NCBI GenBank assembly: GCA_036478895.1
Contig: JAZGEV010000011.1
Coordinates: 29,191-93,190 of the forward strand
Reading direction: 5' to 3'
DNA from: S010-17 sp036478895
Lineage (GTDB): Bacteria > Bacteroidota > Bacteroidia > Flavobacteriales > Flavobacteriaceae
DNA length: 64,000 nucleotides
Of the stretch, positions 50,874 to 59,135 are shown piece after piece. The position numbers and the translations under genes are program-made. The notes below the pieces were generated by a model. The model was not told where the DNA came from and made no database searches. It saw only the letters and a program-made list of their open reading frames with translations. Each line of letters opens with the position of its first letter. The first letter of the stretch is position 1.

Positions 50874-52046
50874 ATGGAAACACAAACAAAAAACAAAGAA
50901 ACAGAACAAAAAACAGGCTATTTTGGCGAATATGGCGGACAATTTGTTCCACCACATTTAGCAGAAAAATTAAATAACCTATATGATAATTTTTTAAAAT
51001 TTAAAGACGATCCTACCTTTAAAGGCGAATTTAAATCGTTATTACAAACCTATGTTGGACGACCTTCACCTTTATTTAAAGCAGAAAATTTATCAAAAAT
51101 AATTGGCAGTACAATCTATTTAAAACGAGAAGATTTAAATCATACAGGTTCGCATAAAATTAATAATACCATTGGTCAAATTTTATTAGCAAAGCGTATG
51201 GGAGCAACAGAAATTATTGCCGAAACTGGCGCAGGACAACATGGTGTTGCAACAGCAACTGCAGCTGCTTTAATGGGTATAAAATGTAAAATTTTTATGG
51301 GAAAAGTAGATTCCCAACGTCAAAAAATGAATGTAGAACGTATGTTGGTTCTTGGCGCTGAGGTTATTGAAGCAACTGCAGGAAATGCAACTTTAAAAGA
51401 TGCCGTAGATGCTGCATTGGGTTATTATATAGAAAATCCCGATTCTTTTTATCTGTTAGGTTCTGCTGTTGGACCACATCCATATCCAACAATTGTGCGT
51501 TATTTTCAATCGGTTATTGGAGAAGAAATGAAAAAACAAATTGTAGAAATTGAAGGCAAACTTCCCGATGCTATTGTTGCTTGTATTGGTGGTGGATCTA
51601 ACGCAATTGGTGCTTTTAGCCATTTTATTAATGATGATGTTGTATTATATGGCGCAGAAGGCGCAGGAAAATCTATGGAATTGGGCGAAACAGCTGCAAC
51701 TTTAACATTAGGGAAAGATTTGGTTTTTCAAGGCGCATTTTCAAAATGTTTGGTGGATGCAAGTAATGAACCATTGGCGTCAAAAAGTATTGCTGCAGGT
51801 TTAGATTATCCAGGAATAGGACCAGAACATGCACATCTTAAAATGATAGATAGAGTTTCATATCATCCCATTACCGATGATGAAGCTGTAGCAGCATATC
51901 GATTATTATCAGTTAAAGAAGGGATTATTCCTGCAATAGAATCGGCTCATGCGGTTGCTTTAACGACCAAATTATTTAAAGATAAAAATAAGTTGGTTGT
52001 CATAAATTTATCTGGTAGAGGAGATAAAGATGTGAGTAGGTTGTGA
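50874..52046 (+). CDS. trpB: Tryptophan synthase beta chain (stand-alone)
   Basis: 390 residues. Converts indole (from the alpha subunit, or salvaged) plus serine to tryptophan with PLP. Signatures: YFGEYGGQFVPP, the PLP-lysine segment REDLNHTGSHKINN, ETGAGQHGVATATAAALMG, the phosphate loop CIGGGSNAIGAF, and SGRGDKD at the C-terminus. No trpA or other trp gene is adjacent, unusual for a Bacteroidota trp locus; it may be a second trpB used for indole salvage. Regulated by the attenuator upstream. Confidence 0.96.
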   Translation: METQTKNKETEQKTGYFGEYGGQFVPPHLAEKLNNLYDNFLKFKDDPTFKGEFKSLLQTYVGRPSPLFKAENLSKIIGSTIYLKREDLNHTGSHKINNTIGQILLAKRMGATEIIAETGAGQHGVATATAAALMGIKCKIFMGKVDSQRQKMNVERMLVLGAEVIEATAGNATLKDAVDAALGYYIENPDSFYLLGSAVGPHPYPTIVRYFQSVIGEEMKKQIVEIEGKLPDAIVACIGGGSNAIGAFSHFINDDVVLYGAEGAGKSMELGETAATLTLGKDLVFQGAFSKCLVDASNEPLASKSIAAGLDYPGIGPEHAHLKMIDRVSYHPITDDEAVAAYRLLSVKEGIIPAIESAHAVALTTKLFKDKNKLVVINLSGRGDKDVSRL

Positions 52047-52164
52047 ATAAAACAGTTTAATTCAAAAAGTTAATATCCGTAAAGAATAGATTATTTTTTT
52101 ATGGATTTTTTTATTTTAAACTACTTTTTTAATATCAACTTTTAAAATAGTACTCTGTGTTTCT

Positions 52165-52197
52165 TTGTGCATCTCTGTGAAATAATCTTATTTTTGC
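52165..52197 (+). promoter_or_regulatory. Promoter of the FAD dehydrogenase gene, leaderless type
   Basis: TTTG (52165-52168), 21-nt spacer, TATTTTTG (52190-52197); only 3 nt separate it from the ATG at 52201, implying a transcript that starts at the start codon. Confidence 0.55.
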
Positions 52198-52200
52198 AAC

Positions 52201-53757
52201 ATGGTAAAAGAAATTCAAATAAGAATAAACTTACACGAAGAAGGAAAAGATAATATCTTAAAACGAAAAGCTGCTTATTTATTGGATGTTGATATTAATG
52301 ATATTACTGCCATAAAAGTTTTACGAAAATCGATTGATGCACGTAAAGCCGACATAAAATTTAACTATAAAATGGCTGTTTATATCAAGGAATCTATTCC
52401 CGAAACATCGGATTATAAGTTTGATTATAAAGACGTTTCTAAAGCAAAAGAAATTCATATAATTGGTTTTGGTCCTGCTGGAATGTATGCTGCATTACGT
52501 TGCATTGAATTAGGTTATAAACCAATAGTTCTGGAACGTGGGAAGAATGTACAAGATCGCCGTAGGGATTTAAAAGCAATAAACCAAGAGCATCATGTGG
52601 ATTCAGATTCTAATTATTGTTTTGGCGAAGGTGGCGCCGGAACCTATTCCGACGGAAAATTATACACGCGTTCTTTAAAACGTGGCGATGTACGACGTAT
52701 TTTTGAAAACTTAGTTTTTCACGGTGCAACCGAACAAATATTAATTGATGCACATCCACATATTGGTACCAATAAATTACCCAAAGTAGTTACAAATATT
52801 AGAGAAACGATTTTAAAATTTGGTGGCGAAATTCATTTTGAATCTCGTGTCGTTGATTTTAAAATTAAAAATAATAAAATACAAGCCATTCAGCTTAAAA
52901 ATGGCAATGAAATGTCAGTAAAAGTTGTAATTTTAGCAACAGGTCATTCGGCTAGAGATATTTACGAATTATTACATAAAAAAGACATCGCTTTAAAAGC
53001 AAAATCGTTTGCAATGGGCGTAAGAGTAGAACATCCGCAACAAATTATAGATGGTATTCAATATCATTGTTCTGGTAAACGAAGCGATTTATTACCTGCA
53101 GCAAGTTATAGTTTGGTACAACAAGTTTCGGGTAGAGGCGTGTATTCATTTTGTATGTGTCCTGGCGGATTTATTGTGCCGGCAGCAACAGCAAATGGTG
53201 AAATTGTAGTGAATGGTATGTCACCGTCAAAACGGAATAATTTGTTTGCAAATTCAGGCATTGTAGTAGAAATTAATGCTGATGAAGATTTAAAAAAATA
53301 CGCGCAATTTGGTGTTTTAAAAGGCTTGGAATTTCAAAAAGATTTAGAAAAACTAGCTTGGCAAGCTGGCGGAAGAACCCAAGCTGCACCAGCCCAAAGA
53401 TTAACAGATTTTGTAGAAGGAAAGTTATCTAACGACTTAAATTTAACGTCTTATCAGCCAGGTTTAAAATCGGCACCATTACATTCCTTATTACCAAAAA
53501 TAATTGGCGGTAGATTAAGAAAAGGATTCAAAGCATTTGGTCAAAAAATGAACGGTTTTTATACCGATGAAGCCAACGTAATTGGTGTGGAATCCAGAAC
53601 TTCCTCACCAGTTAATATTCCAAGACAAGATAACCTATCGCATCCTCAAATAGAAGGCCTTTTTCCGTGTGGCGAAGGTGGCGGATATGCAGGTGGCATA
53701 ATTTCTGCAGCTATGGATGGTGAACGCTGTGCAGAAGCGGCTGTTAAATTAATGTAA
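52201..53757 (+). CDS. FAD-dependent dehydrogenase (COG2509-like)
   Basis: 518 residues. N-terminal domain about 1-80 with DITAIKVLRKSIDARKADI, then the Rossmann FAD motif EIHIIGFGPAGMYAALRCIE, FGEGGAGTYSDGKLYTR, CPGGFIVPAATANGEIVVNG, and the C-terminal FPCGEGGGYAGGIISAAMDG. These large oxidoreductases are conserved but uncharacterised. The next gene (53807) follows in the same direction with a 49-bp gap. Substrate unknown. Confidence 0.92.
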   Translation: MVKEIQIRINLHEEGKDNILKRKAAYLLDVDINDITAIKVLRKSIDARKADIKFNYKMAVYIKESIPETSDYKFDYKDVSKAKEIHIIGFGPAGMYAALRCIELGYKPIVLERGKNVQDRRRDLKAINQEHHVDSDSNYCFGEGGAGTYSDGKLYTRSLKRGDVRRIFENLVFHGATEQILIDAHPHIGTNKLPKVVTNIRETILKFGGEIHFESRVVDFKIKNNKIQAIQLKNGNEMSVKVVILATGHSARDIYELLHKKDIALKAKSFAMGVRVEHPQQIIDGIQYHCSGKRSDLLPAASYSLVQQVSGRGVYSFCMCPGGFIVPAATANGEIVVNGMSPSKRNNLFANSGIVVEINADEDLKKYAQFGVLKGLEFQKDLEKLAWQAGGRTQAAPAQRLTDFVEGKLSNDLNLTSYQPGLKSAPLHSLLPKIIGGRLRKGFKAFGQKMNGFYTDEANVIGVESRTSSPVNIPRQDNLSHPQIEGLFPCGEGGGYAGGIISAAMDGERCAEAAVKLM

Positions 53758-53806
53758 ACCAAAAATAAATTTCCTAATAAACCTAATAAAGGAAACCCTA
53801 AAATAA

Positions 53807-54031
53807 ATGAGCACACAACCCAACAATCCATTACACGGCGTAAAATTAGCCGAAATATTAGAATTTTTAATAGACCAATATGGTTTTAAAAAACTAAGCG
53901 AACGCATCAATATAAATTGTTTTAAATCTAATCCTACTTACAAATCGTGTTTAAAATTTTTACGCACGCATCCTTGGGCGAGAAAAGAAGTAGAGGATTT
54001 GTATTTAGATTCTATTCCAAAAACAGAGTAA
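53807..54031 (+). CDS. VF530-family small DNA-binding-like protein
   Basis: 74 residues matching the VF530/DUF2132 family over almost all of its length: NPLHGVKLAEILEFLIDQYG, IPKNC-like INCFKSNPTYKSCLKFLRTH, PWARKEVEDLY. A structure is known for the family and DNA binding has been suggested, not proven. Probably cotranscribed with the FAD dehydrogenase. Confidence 0.92.
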   Translation: MSTQPNNPLHGVKLAEILEFLIDQYGFKKLSERININCFKSNPTYKSCLKFLRTHPWARKEVEDLYLDSIPKTE

Positions 54032-54102
54032 TATTGATTAAAATCAATAGAAATCAAGTACTTAGGTTAATCTAAATCAATATTAATACATAAAATTACC
54101 TT

Positions 54103-54110
54103 TAATTTTG
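54103..54110 (+). promoter_or_regulatory. Putative -7 box (TAATTTTG) of the 54137 gene
   Basis: TAnnTTTG match 26 nt ahead of the ATG. No clear -33. Confidence 0.4.
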
Positions 54111-54136
54111 TGTTTTATTAATTTAAATTCACCGCT

Positions 54137-54553
54137 ATGAAATATCAAAACTCGGTAATAATCCCAATTAACAATAAAGTTAAAGAAACGTATAATTCAC
54201 CAGAAAATCTAAATTTAGGTTATGATAAAAATCCTAAATTAATTTTTAATCGCATTTTAAAATGTTTAGAGCGTAAAGATAGAATGGATGTGTTATTAAA
54301 AATAACGGGAAAAAATAATGAAACGTTTTGGACAAAAAACACATTTTATAAAGATCAAAATACAATTAATGTAATTGTAGAAGATTACAACAATCAAAGC
54401 GTTATAAAAAAGGTAAATAAGTTGTATTCCAATTTAATTAAAATAGAGAATAATATATCGAGCGCTTATGCTAATAAATATTTAGATGGTTATTTAGAAA
54501 CAGAGCATATTACGTTATGTAAAATAATTTCGCATTTTTTACAAAGCGCTTAA
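54137..54553 (+). CDS. Hypothetical protein, possibly PAS-related
   Basis: 138 residues, no signal peptide. The central part (DVLLKITGKNNETFWTKNTF, INVIVEDYNNQSVIKKVNKLY) faintly resembles the beta-sheet and C-terminal helix of a PAS sensor domain, and Ser/Asn-rich ends flank it. No kinase or effector is fused. Precedes the histidine kinase by 103 bp and might be a partner for it. Low certainty about function; the ORF itself looks real. Confidence 0.6.
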   Translation: MKYQNSVIIPINNKVKETYNSPENLNLGYDKNPKLIFNRILKCLERKDRMDVLLKITGKNNETFWTKNTFYKDQNTINVIVEDYNNQSVIKKVNKLYSNLIKIENNISSAYANKYLDGYLETEHITLCKIISHFLQSA

Positions 54554-54656
54554 TTTAAAAACAGTTTTTAGTTGTGGAATAGGATTGTTGTAAAGAACAA
54601 TTCTTTTCTTTTTGTAGTATATTTAGTATTTTAGCCGAGTATAAAACAAATCTAAC

Positions 54657-55697
54657 TTGAAATTTACCAAAACATATAAATTTGCTTTTTATTCTGCACT
54701 ATTATTGGTTGTTTTAGCGCTGTTTTTATTACTATTATTGCATTTATTTTTGGATCATAAGTTAACTATTCCGTTTGTTATTGCTTTTGGAATTTCATTA
54801 TTCATTATTTCTTTTTTAATAATTCAATATAGAGTTGAGCATTTTATTTATCGTCGTATTCAAAAAATATATAAAGAGGTTTCTATTTTAGATATTGATG
54901 AATTGGATAAGAACAGCATCACATCCAACATGGAATCACTATCCAAAAATGTTAAAATATTTGCCGAGGATAAATTATTAGAAATACAAACTTTAAAAGA
55001 ACGTGAAAAATACAGACGCGAGTATTTGGGTAATATATCACACGAATTAAAAACACCTTTATTTACGGTTCAAGGGTATTTATTAACCCTTTTAGAAGGC
55101 GCTATGGATGATAAAAACATCCGTTTAAAATATTTAGAACGTGCCAATAATGGAGTGGAAAGATTAAACCATATTGTAAAAGATTTGGATATGATTACGC
55201 GTTTAGAAATAGGCGATTTAAACATAAAATACCAAACCTTTAATATCATTCATTTAATAAATAACGTGTTTGATTTATTAGAAATTGAAGCTCAAAAAAG
55301 AAACGTTTCATTAGGCTTAAATAAAGTGTATGAAACGCCTATTTTAGTAAATGGTGATAAAGATAGAATTCAACAAGTGTTGATTAATTTAATTGCCAAT
55401 TCAATTTATTATGGAAAACCAGCAGGAACAACTATTGTAAGTGTCAATTTTCACAAAAATAATAAAGTAATAATAGCCATTAAAGATGATGGAAAAGGTA
55501 TTGATGCTGCTAAAATTCCACGCTTATTTGAGCGTTTTTACAGAGTAGATAAAAGTAGAGCAAGAAACCAAGGTGGAACAGGATTAGGTTTATCTATTGT
55601 AAAACACATTATAGAGGCTCATAATGAAGAAGTTTTTGTAGAAAGCACACTGGACAAAGGATCTACTTTTTCGTTTACTATGGAGTTTGTAGGATAA
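54657..55697 (+). CDS. Sensor histidine kinase, PhoR-like
   Basis: 346 residues, TTG start. Two membrane helices (about 10-32 and 38-58), a short linker, HisKA with LGNISHELKTPLFTVQGYLL, then HATPase: DRIQQVLINLIANSIYYG, AIKDDGKGID, LFERFYRVDKSRARNQGGTG, LGLSIVKHI. No periplasmic sensor domain is visible, so the signal may be membrane-borne or cytoplasmic. No response-regulator gene is adjacent. In related bacteria such kinases usually follow their regulator. Confidence 0.94.
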   Translation: MKFTKTYKFAFYSALLLVVLALFLLLLLHLFLDHKLTIPFVIAFGISLFIISFLIIQYRVEHFIYRRIQKIYKEVSILDIDELDKNSITSNMESLSKNVKIFAEDKLLEIQTLKEREKYRREYLGNISHELKTPLFTVQGYLLTLLEGAMDDKNIRLKYLERANNGVERLNHIVKDLDMITRLEIGDLNIKYQTFNIIHLINNVFDLLEIEAQKRNVSLGLNKVYETPILVNGDKDRIQQVLINLIANSIYYGKPAGTTIVSVNFHKNNKVIIAIKDDGKGIDAAKIPRLFERFYRVDKSRARNQGGTGLGLSIVKHIIEAHNEEVFVESTLDKGSTFSFTMEFVG

Positions 55698-55701
55698 TAG
55701 T

Positions 55702-56088
55702 TTATTTTTCTAAAATCAATTTAATATTAGGTTTAAAATAATTTGGACCTTTCATTACTTTACCATCTTCTCTGTAAATTGGTTTGCCGTCAGCGCCTAA
55801 TTTACTCATATTACTGCGTTGAATCTCGTTAAATACAGCTTCCATTTTATGTTGCATGCCGTGTGATAACATTGTGCCGCATAAAATATAAAGCATATCA
55901 CCAAGTGCATCGGCAACTTCTACCAAGTCGTTATTTTTAGCCGCTTCTAAATATTCTTCATTTTCTTCAGCCATTAAATCAAAACGTAATTTCACCTCTT
56001 TATCGTTAGTAAAAGCAATTGGAGTTTCTCTATTTGTAATTCCAAAGGCATTATGGAATGTTTCTACGGCTTTAATTTTATTTTTCAT
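55702..56088 (-). CDS. MazG/HisE-like nucleoside-triphosphate pyrophosphohydrolase family protein
   Basis: 128 residues. LMAEENEEYLEAAKNNDLVEVADALGD is the EExxE-(12-28)-ExxD metal-binding pattern of the all-alpha NTP-PPase superfamily, and the tail (SNMSKLGADGKPIYREDGKV) matches phage-type and Bacteroidota members. It would hydrolyse (d)NTPs or related compounds. Convergent with the histidine kinase gene, 4 bp apart. Confidence 0.87.
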   Translation of the reverse strand: MKNKIKAVETFHNAFGITNRETPIAFTNDKEVKLRFDLMAEENEEYLEAAKNNDLVEVADALGDMLYILCGTMLSHGMQHKMEAVFNEIQRSNMSKLGADGKPIYREDGKVMKGPNYFKPNIKLILEK

Positions 56089-56150
56089 TTGTTTGGTTTA
56101 ATTTCACGAAAATTTCATTTATGACGCTAAAGCGTTACAGGTTTCCGCAG

Positions 56151-56180
56151 ATGTCATTCTGAACTTGTTTCAGAATTTTT
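56151..56180. repeat. Dispersed GTCATTCTGAACTTGTTTCAGAA repeat
   Basis: TTCTGAACTTGTTTCAGAA is an imperfect palindrome in the gap between the MazG-like and ArsC-like genes; related to the unit at 22445-22490. Confidence 0.5.
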
Positions 56181-56197
56181 TATTAATTATTAACTTT

Positions 56198-56584
56198 TTA
56201 TTTAGTGATTTTCTCTAACAGCAAATCTACATTTTTCTTTGAATTTCCCACAAAAATTTCATCATCAACAATAATTACAGGTCTTTTTAGAAACGTATAT
56301 TCATCCAATATTAATTGTTTAAAGTCCTTTTCGGTAAGTGTTTGTTCTTTAAACAACTTATAACGTTTTGCTCGTTTGCTAAACAACGCTTCGTAACTTT
56401 GAGTAAAACCGTACATTTCCTCTAATTGAGCAACGGTAATTGGTTGGGTTTTTATTTCTTGAAAGGTGAAATCTTTATAACTCATTCGATGACTCAAAGT
56501 CATCGAATGAGTATTAAATGTGCTTTTTAGTTGCTTTAAAATTCGCTGGTTGGTATCGCAGGTTTTTAGATGATAGATTTTCAT
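56198..56584 (-). CDS. ArsC/Spx-family reductase-like protein with hairpin insert
   Basis: 128 residues of the thioredoxin-fold ArsC family: N-terminal KIYHLKTCDTNQR with the single active Cys (C-x-x-N, so no second Cys of a CxxC), IKTQPITVAQLEEMYG, SYEALFSKRAKRY, and FLKRPVIIVDDEIFVGNSK. Between strand 1/helix 1 and strand 2 it has about 12 extra residues (THSMTLSHRMSYK), encoded by a perfect 14-bp inverted repeat at 56481-56511. Arsenate reduction is not certain; many family members are regulators or thiol reductases. Confidence 0.85.
   Translation of the reverse strand: MKIYHLKTCDTNQRILKQLKSTFNTHSMTLSHRMSYKDFTFQEIKTQPITVAQLEEMYGFTQSYEALFSKRAKRYKLFKEQTLTEKDFKQLILDEYTFLKRPVIIVDDEIFVGNSKKNVDLLLEKITK
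56481..56511. repeat. Perfect 14-bp hairpin inside the ArsC-like gene
   Basis: CTCATTCGATGACT (56481-56494), CAA loop, AGTCATCGAATGAG (56498-56511). It lies at the exact place where the protein has extra residues compared with the family pattern. Confidence 0.8.
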
Positions 56585-56648
56585 TGGATAAAAGTACTTA
56601 AAAATATTTTCTTAAATTGCACTAATTACTAACTAAAAAATTAATTTT

Positions 56649-57080
56649 ATGACCAATTCAAAAATAGCCTTTAAAGGATTTAAAGCCATCACAATAATTG
56701 CAATTTTATGGAATATTATGGGTGCGTATTCTTTTTATTATCACACCAATATGCCAGTTGAAGAAATTGCAAAATTACCAATAGCAGAACAAGCATTATA
56801 TCAAAATATACCACAATGGAAAATAATTGCCTTTTTTATTGCAACAATTGGTGGTTTATTGGGCAGTGTTTTGTTATTTCTAAAAAAGAAACTATCTATA
56901 ATAGTGCTCATTTTATCATTAATTGGCGTTTTTGTAAGCTTCTATTATGACTTCTTTAAAACCAATTTAATAGAAGTTTATGGAAATGGAAGTGTTATTT
57001 TACCAATAACAATTGCATTAATTGCTATCTTTTTGGTTTGGTATGCAAGGAAAGCAGATAAAGCAGGATTTTTATCTTAA
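56649..57080 (+). CDS. Conserved four-helix membrane protein
   Basis: 143 residues with four helices (about 12-30, 60-82, 86-104, 115-135), first helix followed by a periplasmic loop (HTNMPVEEIAKLPIAEQALY). The pattern is shared by unassigned flavobacterial membrane proteins. No catalytic motif. Flanked by unrelated genes on the other strand. Confidence 0.72.
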   Translation: MTNSKIAFKGFKAITIIAILWNIMGAYSFYYHTNMPVEEIAKLPIAEQALYQNIPQWKIIAFFIATIGGLLGSVLLFLKKKLSIIVLILSLIGVFVSFYYDFFKTNLIEVYGNGSVILPITIALIAIFLVWYARKADKAGFLS

Positions 57081-57100
57081 GTGTAATTTTTATTAAATAG

Positions 57101-57331
57101 TTACTTAGGTTTAAATATTATATGCTTTGAAACTGGATATTTTTCCAATAATTTCTTAGGTCTTATTGGTCTTTGTGTAAAATTTCCTCCACAATTAGGA
57201 CACGTATTATTGAATGTATTTTTTACACAATCCACACAAAAAGTACATTCAAAAGTACATATCATTGCTTCTTTTGAATTGTAAGGTAAGTTTTTATTGC
57301 ATTGTTCGCAAGTTGGTCTTATTTCTAACAT
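57101..57331 (-). CDS. DUF1272 zinc-binding small protein
   Basis: 76 residues. Four CxxC-type pairs (CEQCNKNLP, CTFECTFCVDC, CPNCGGNF) make one or two zinc sites, a layout found in DUF1272 proteins. The C-terminus is basic. Function unknown; it follows the acetyltransferase pseudogene by 16 bp on the same strand. Confidence 0.9.
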   Translation of the reverse strand: MLEIRPTCEQCNKNLPYNSKEAMICTFECTFCVDCVKNTFNNTCPNCGGNFTQRPIRPKKLLEKYPVSKHIIFKPK

Positions 57332-57347
57332 TTTTTAAATTAACAAG

Positions 57348-57747
57348 TTAATTAGTTTTTATCATAAAACGTTTAGGATTTGGATATGTTTCAAACCCAA
57401 ATTTTTCATAAAAACGCTGCGCGTCTTTTGTATGTAAATAATGTTTTTTTACTTGTATTAAATGGGGATGATTATAGATTTCTTTTAAGAAAAATTGTCC
57501 GTAGTTTTTACCTTGGTATTTTTCATCAATAAAAACATCCAATAAATAAGAAAAAATAGTTTTATCTGTAATAACTCTTGCAAAACCTATTTGCTTTCCG
57601 TCAAGATATGCACCAAAGCAGACCGAGTTTTCAATTGATTTTTTTATTTCGTACAACGATCTTTCTTTTGCCCAATAGGTATTTGGATAAGAAGTTAAAT
57701 ATAAAATCAAGATTTAATTTTTTTTTATTTGTACTAACTTTTATCAT
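57348..57747 (-). pseudogene. GNAT acetyltransferase, frameshifted near the N-terminus
   Basis: The intact reading frame runs from 57710 and lacks the first strand and helix of a GNAT protein. In a different frame, an ATG at 57745-57747 starts MIKVSTNKKKLNLDFI, which is how such proteins begin; joining it to LTSYPNTYWAKERSLYEI needs a one-base shift around 57690-57700, and an A9 run lies just upstream of that point. The C-terminal two thirds (FIDEKYQGKNYGQFFLKEI, FYEKFGFETYPNP) are normal. Either a disrupted gene or a sequencing error. Confidence 0.7.
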
Positions 57748-57776
57748 TTTACTTAATTTTTTTAAATTAAAATTGG

Positions 57777-58388
57777 TTAATCAAGCAATTTATATTCACC
57801 GTTTAATATAATAAAAAGTTGAATGTCTTGATCATAATCATTTCTAAAATACCAACCGTGTTTTCCATTAAAAGGCGCAGTAAAAGTACCAGCCATATTA
57901 TTAGAATAAGCTAAAGTATAACTCTCATAAAATACATTTTTTGGTGGATTAGCCTGTTTCACTTCACCATGAAAATCTAAATAAACAACGGCCTTATTTG
58001 TAGTAAACCATTCATATTTAATAGCAGCGAGTTTTTTTGCATTAAATTTATATTCAATGCCTTTTTTTGCAGGAATAACTATTTTTATAGTATCTATTTG
58101 CTTATTATATTGCTTATCTGGAATAGGATTGAATGCTTCAATGGGTTTTGGAACATTACTATTAGAACCTAGTTTTTCTATTTTTAATTGCTTTTGTACT
58201 ATTAACGGTTGAGTAGTTTTGGTGTACAATTTATCAAAACCAAACAATTTCCCTGTACCTAATGGATCTTTACCATAAGCCGCAGGTAATACAGCGACTA
58301 CAAAAACAAATAACCCAATAATTAGTGCATACACAGTGGATTTTAACAATTGTTTTTTTGACATTATATTTTCGTTTTCTACAGTCAT
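57777..58388 (-). CDS. Transmembrane anchor protein next to HupE/UreJ
   Basis: 203 residues. One membrane helix (about 15-35, TVYALIIGLFVFVVAVLPAA) followed by YGKDPLGTGKLFGF, a charged linker and a beta-rich periplasmic part (GIEYKFNAKKLAAIKYEWFT, NGKHGWYFRNDYDQDIQLFI). Proteins with this layout occur next to HupE/UreJ genes in other bacteria, which is the case here (12 bp upstream). The HGWYxxN and aromatic-rich strands suggest ligand or metal binding. Function unknown. Confidence 0.75.
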   Translation of the reverse strand: MTVENENIMSKKQLLKSTVYALIIGLFVFVVAVLPAAYGKDPLGTGKLFGFDKLYTKTTQPLIVQKQLKIEKLGSNSNVPKPIEAFNPIPDKQYNKQIDTIKIVIPAKKGIEYKFNAKKLAAIKYEWFTTNKAVVYLDFHGEVKQANPPKNVFYESYTLAYSNNMAGTFTAPFNGKHGWYFRNDYDQDIQLFIILNGEYKLLD

Positions 58389-58400
58389 AAATTTAATTTA

Positions 58401-59084
58401 TTAAGATAAATAATATCCAGTTAATTGAAAGGCTAATAATAAAAAACCAGAAGCCATTAATAAAATGTTGGTTGTTTTTGAAAACCGAATAAAACTTTGA
58501 TGTCTTCTCCAAAAACTAATAATTAATAGCACAAAACCTAAGGCTAAAAATTGCCCAATTTCCACACCCAAATTAAAACCTAAAAGATTCATTAGTAAAC
58601 CATCTGGATCAAATTTGAATTCTTGCAATTTGGTAGCTAAGCCAAAACCGTGAAATAACCCAAAAACCAAAACTGCTATTTTAGTATTTGGTTGCTTTCC
58701 AAATAAGTTTTTAAATCCGTTTAAATTATCAAAACCTTTATATACAATTGATAAGGCAATAATTGCATCTATAAGATAGGCATTAACATGAACATCGCCC
58801 AAAACTCCTAAAAGTAGAGTTAAACTATGTCCAATGGTAAAAAAACTAACATAAATTAAAATTTCTTTAGGTTTGTATAAAAAGAAAATAACACCAACCA
58901 AAAACAACAAATGGTCATAACCCGTAATCATATGTTTTGCTCCAATATATAGAAATGGACCAAAAGCGACACCTTTATTTCCAAGTAAAAACTTTTGAGT
59001 ATCACCATCAACGCCATGAGAATAAGCTGTTAATGAAAAAAAACCAAGTAATAATAGAATTAATATGTGTTTTAATTGTTTCAT
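58401..59084 (-). CDS. HupE/UreJ family membrane protein
   Basis: 227 residues with a signal peptide or first helix (SLTAYSHG) and about six helices. Family patterns: GAKHMITGYDHLLFLVGVIF, FFTIGHSLTLLLG, VFGLFHGFGLATKLQ and LGFNLGVEIGQFLALG; metal-binding candidates are the His of GYDH and IGHS. It probably transports or senses a divalent metal. It is followed by the anchor gene, so the two form an operon. Compare the single-gene member at 12095. Confidence 0.88.
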   Translation of the reverse strand: MKQLKHILILLLLGFFSLTAYSHGVDGDTQKFLLGNKGVAFGPFLYIGAKHMITGYDHLLFLVGVIFFLYKPKEILIYVSFFTIGHSLTLLLGVLGDVHVNAYLIDAIIALSIVYKGFDNLNGFKNLFGKQPNTKIAVLVFGLFHGFGLATKLQEFKFDPDGLLMNLLGFNLGVEIGQFLALGFVLLIISFWRRHQSFIRFSKTTNILLMASGFLLLAFQLTGYYLS

Positions 59085-59135
59085 TATAATATATAGTATA
59101 TCTCCAATGTAATTATATAATTGAGATTTTATATT

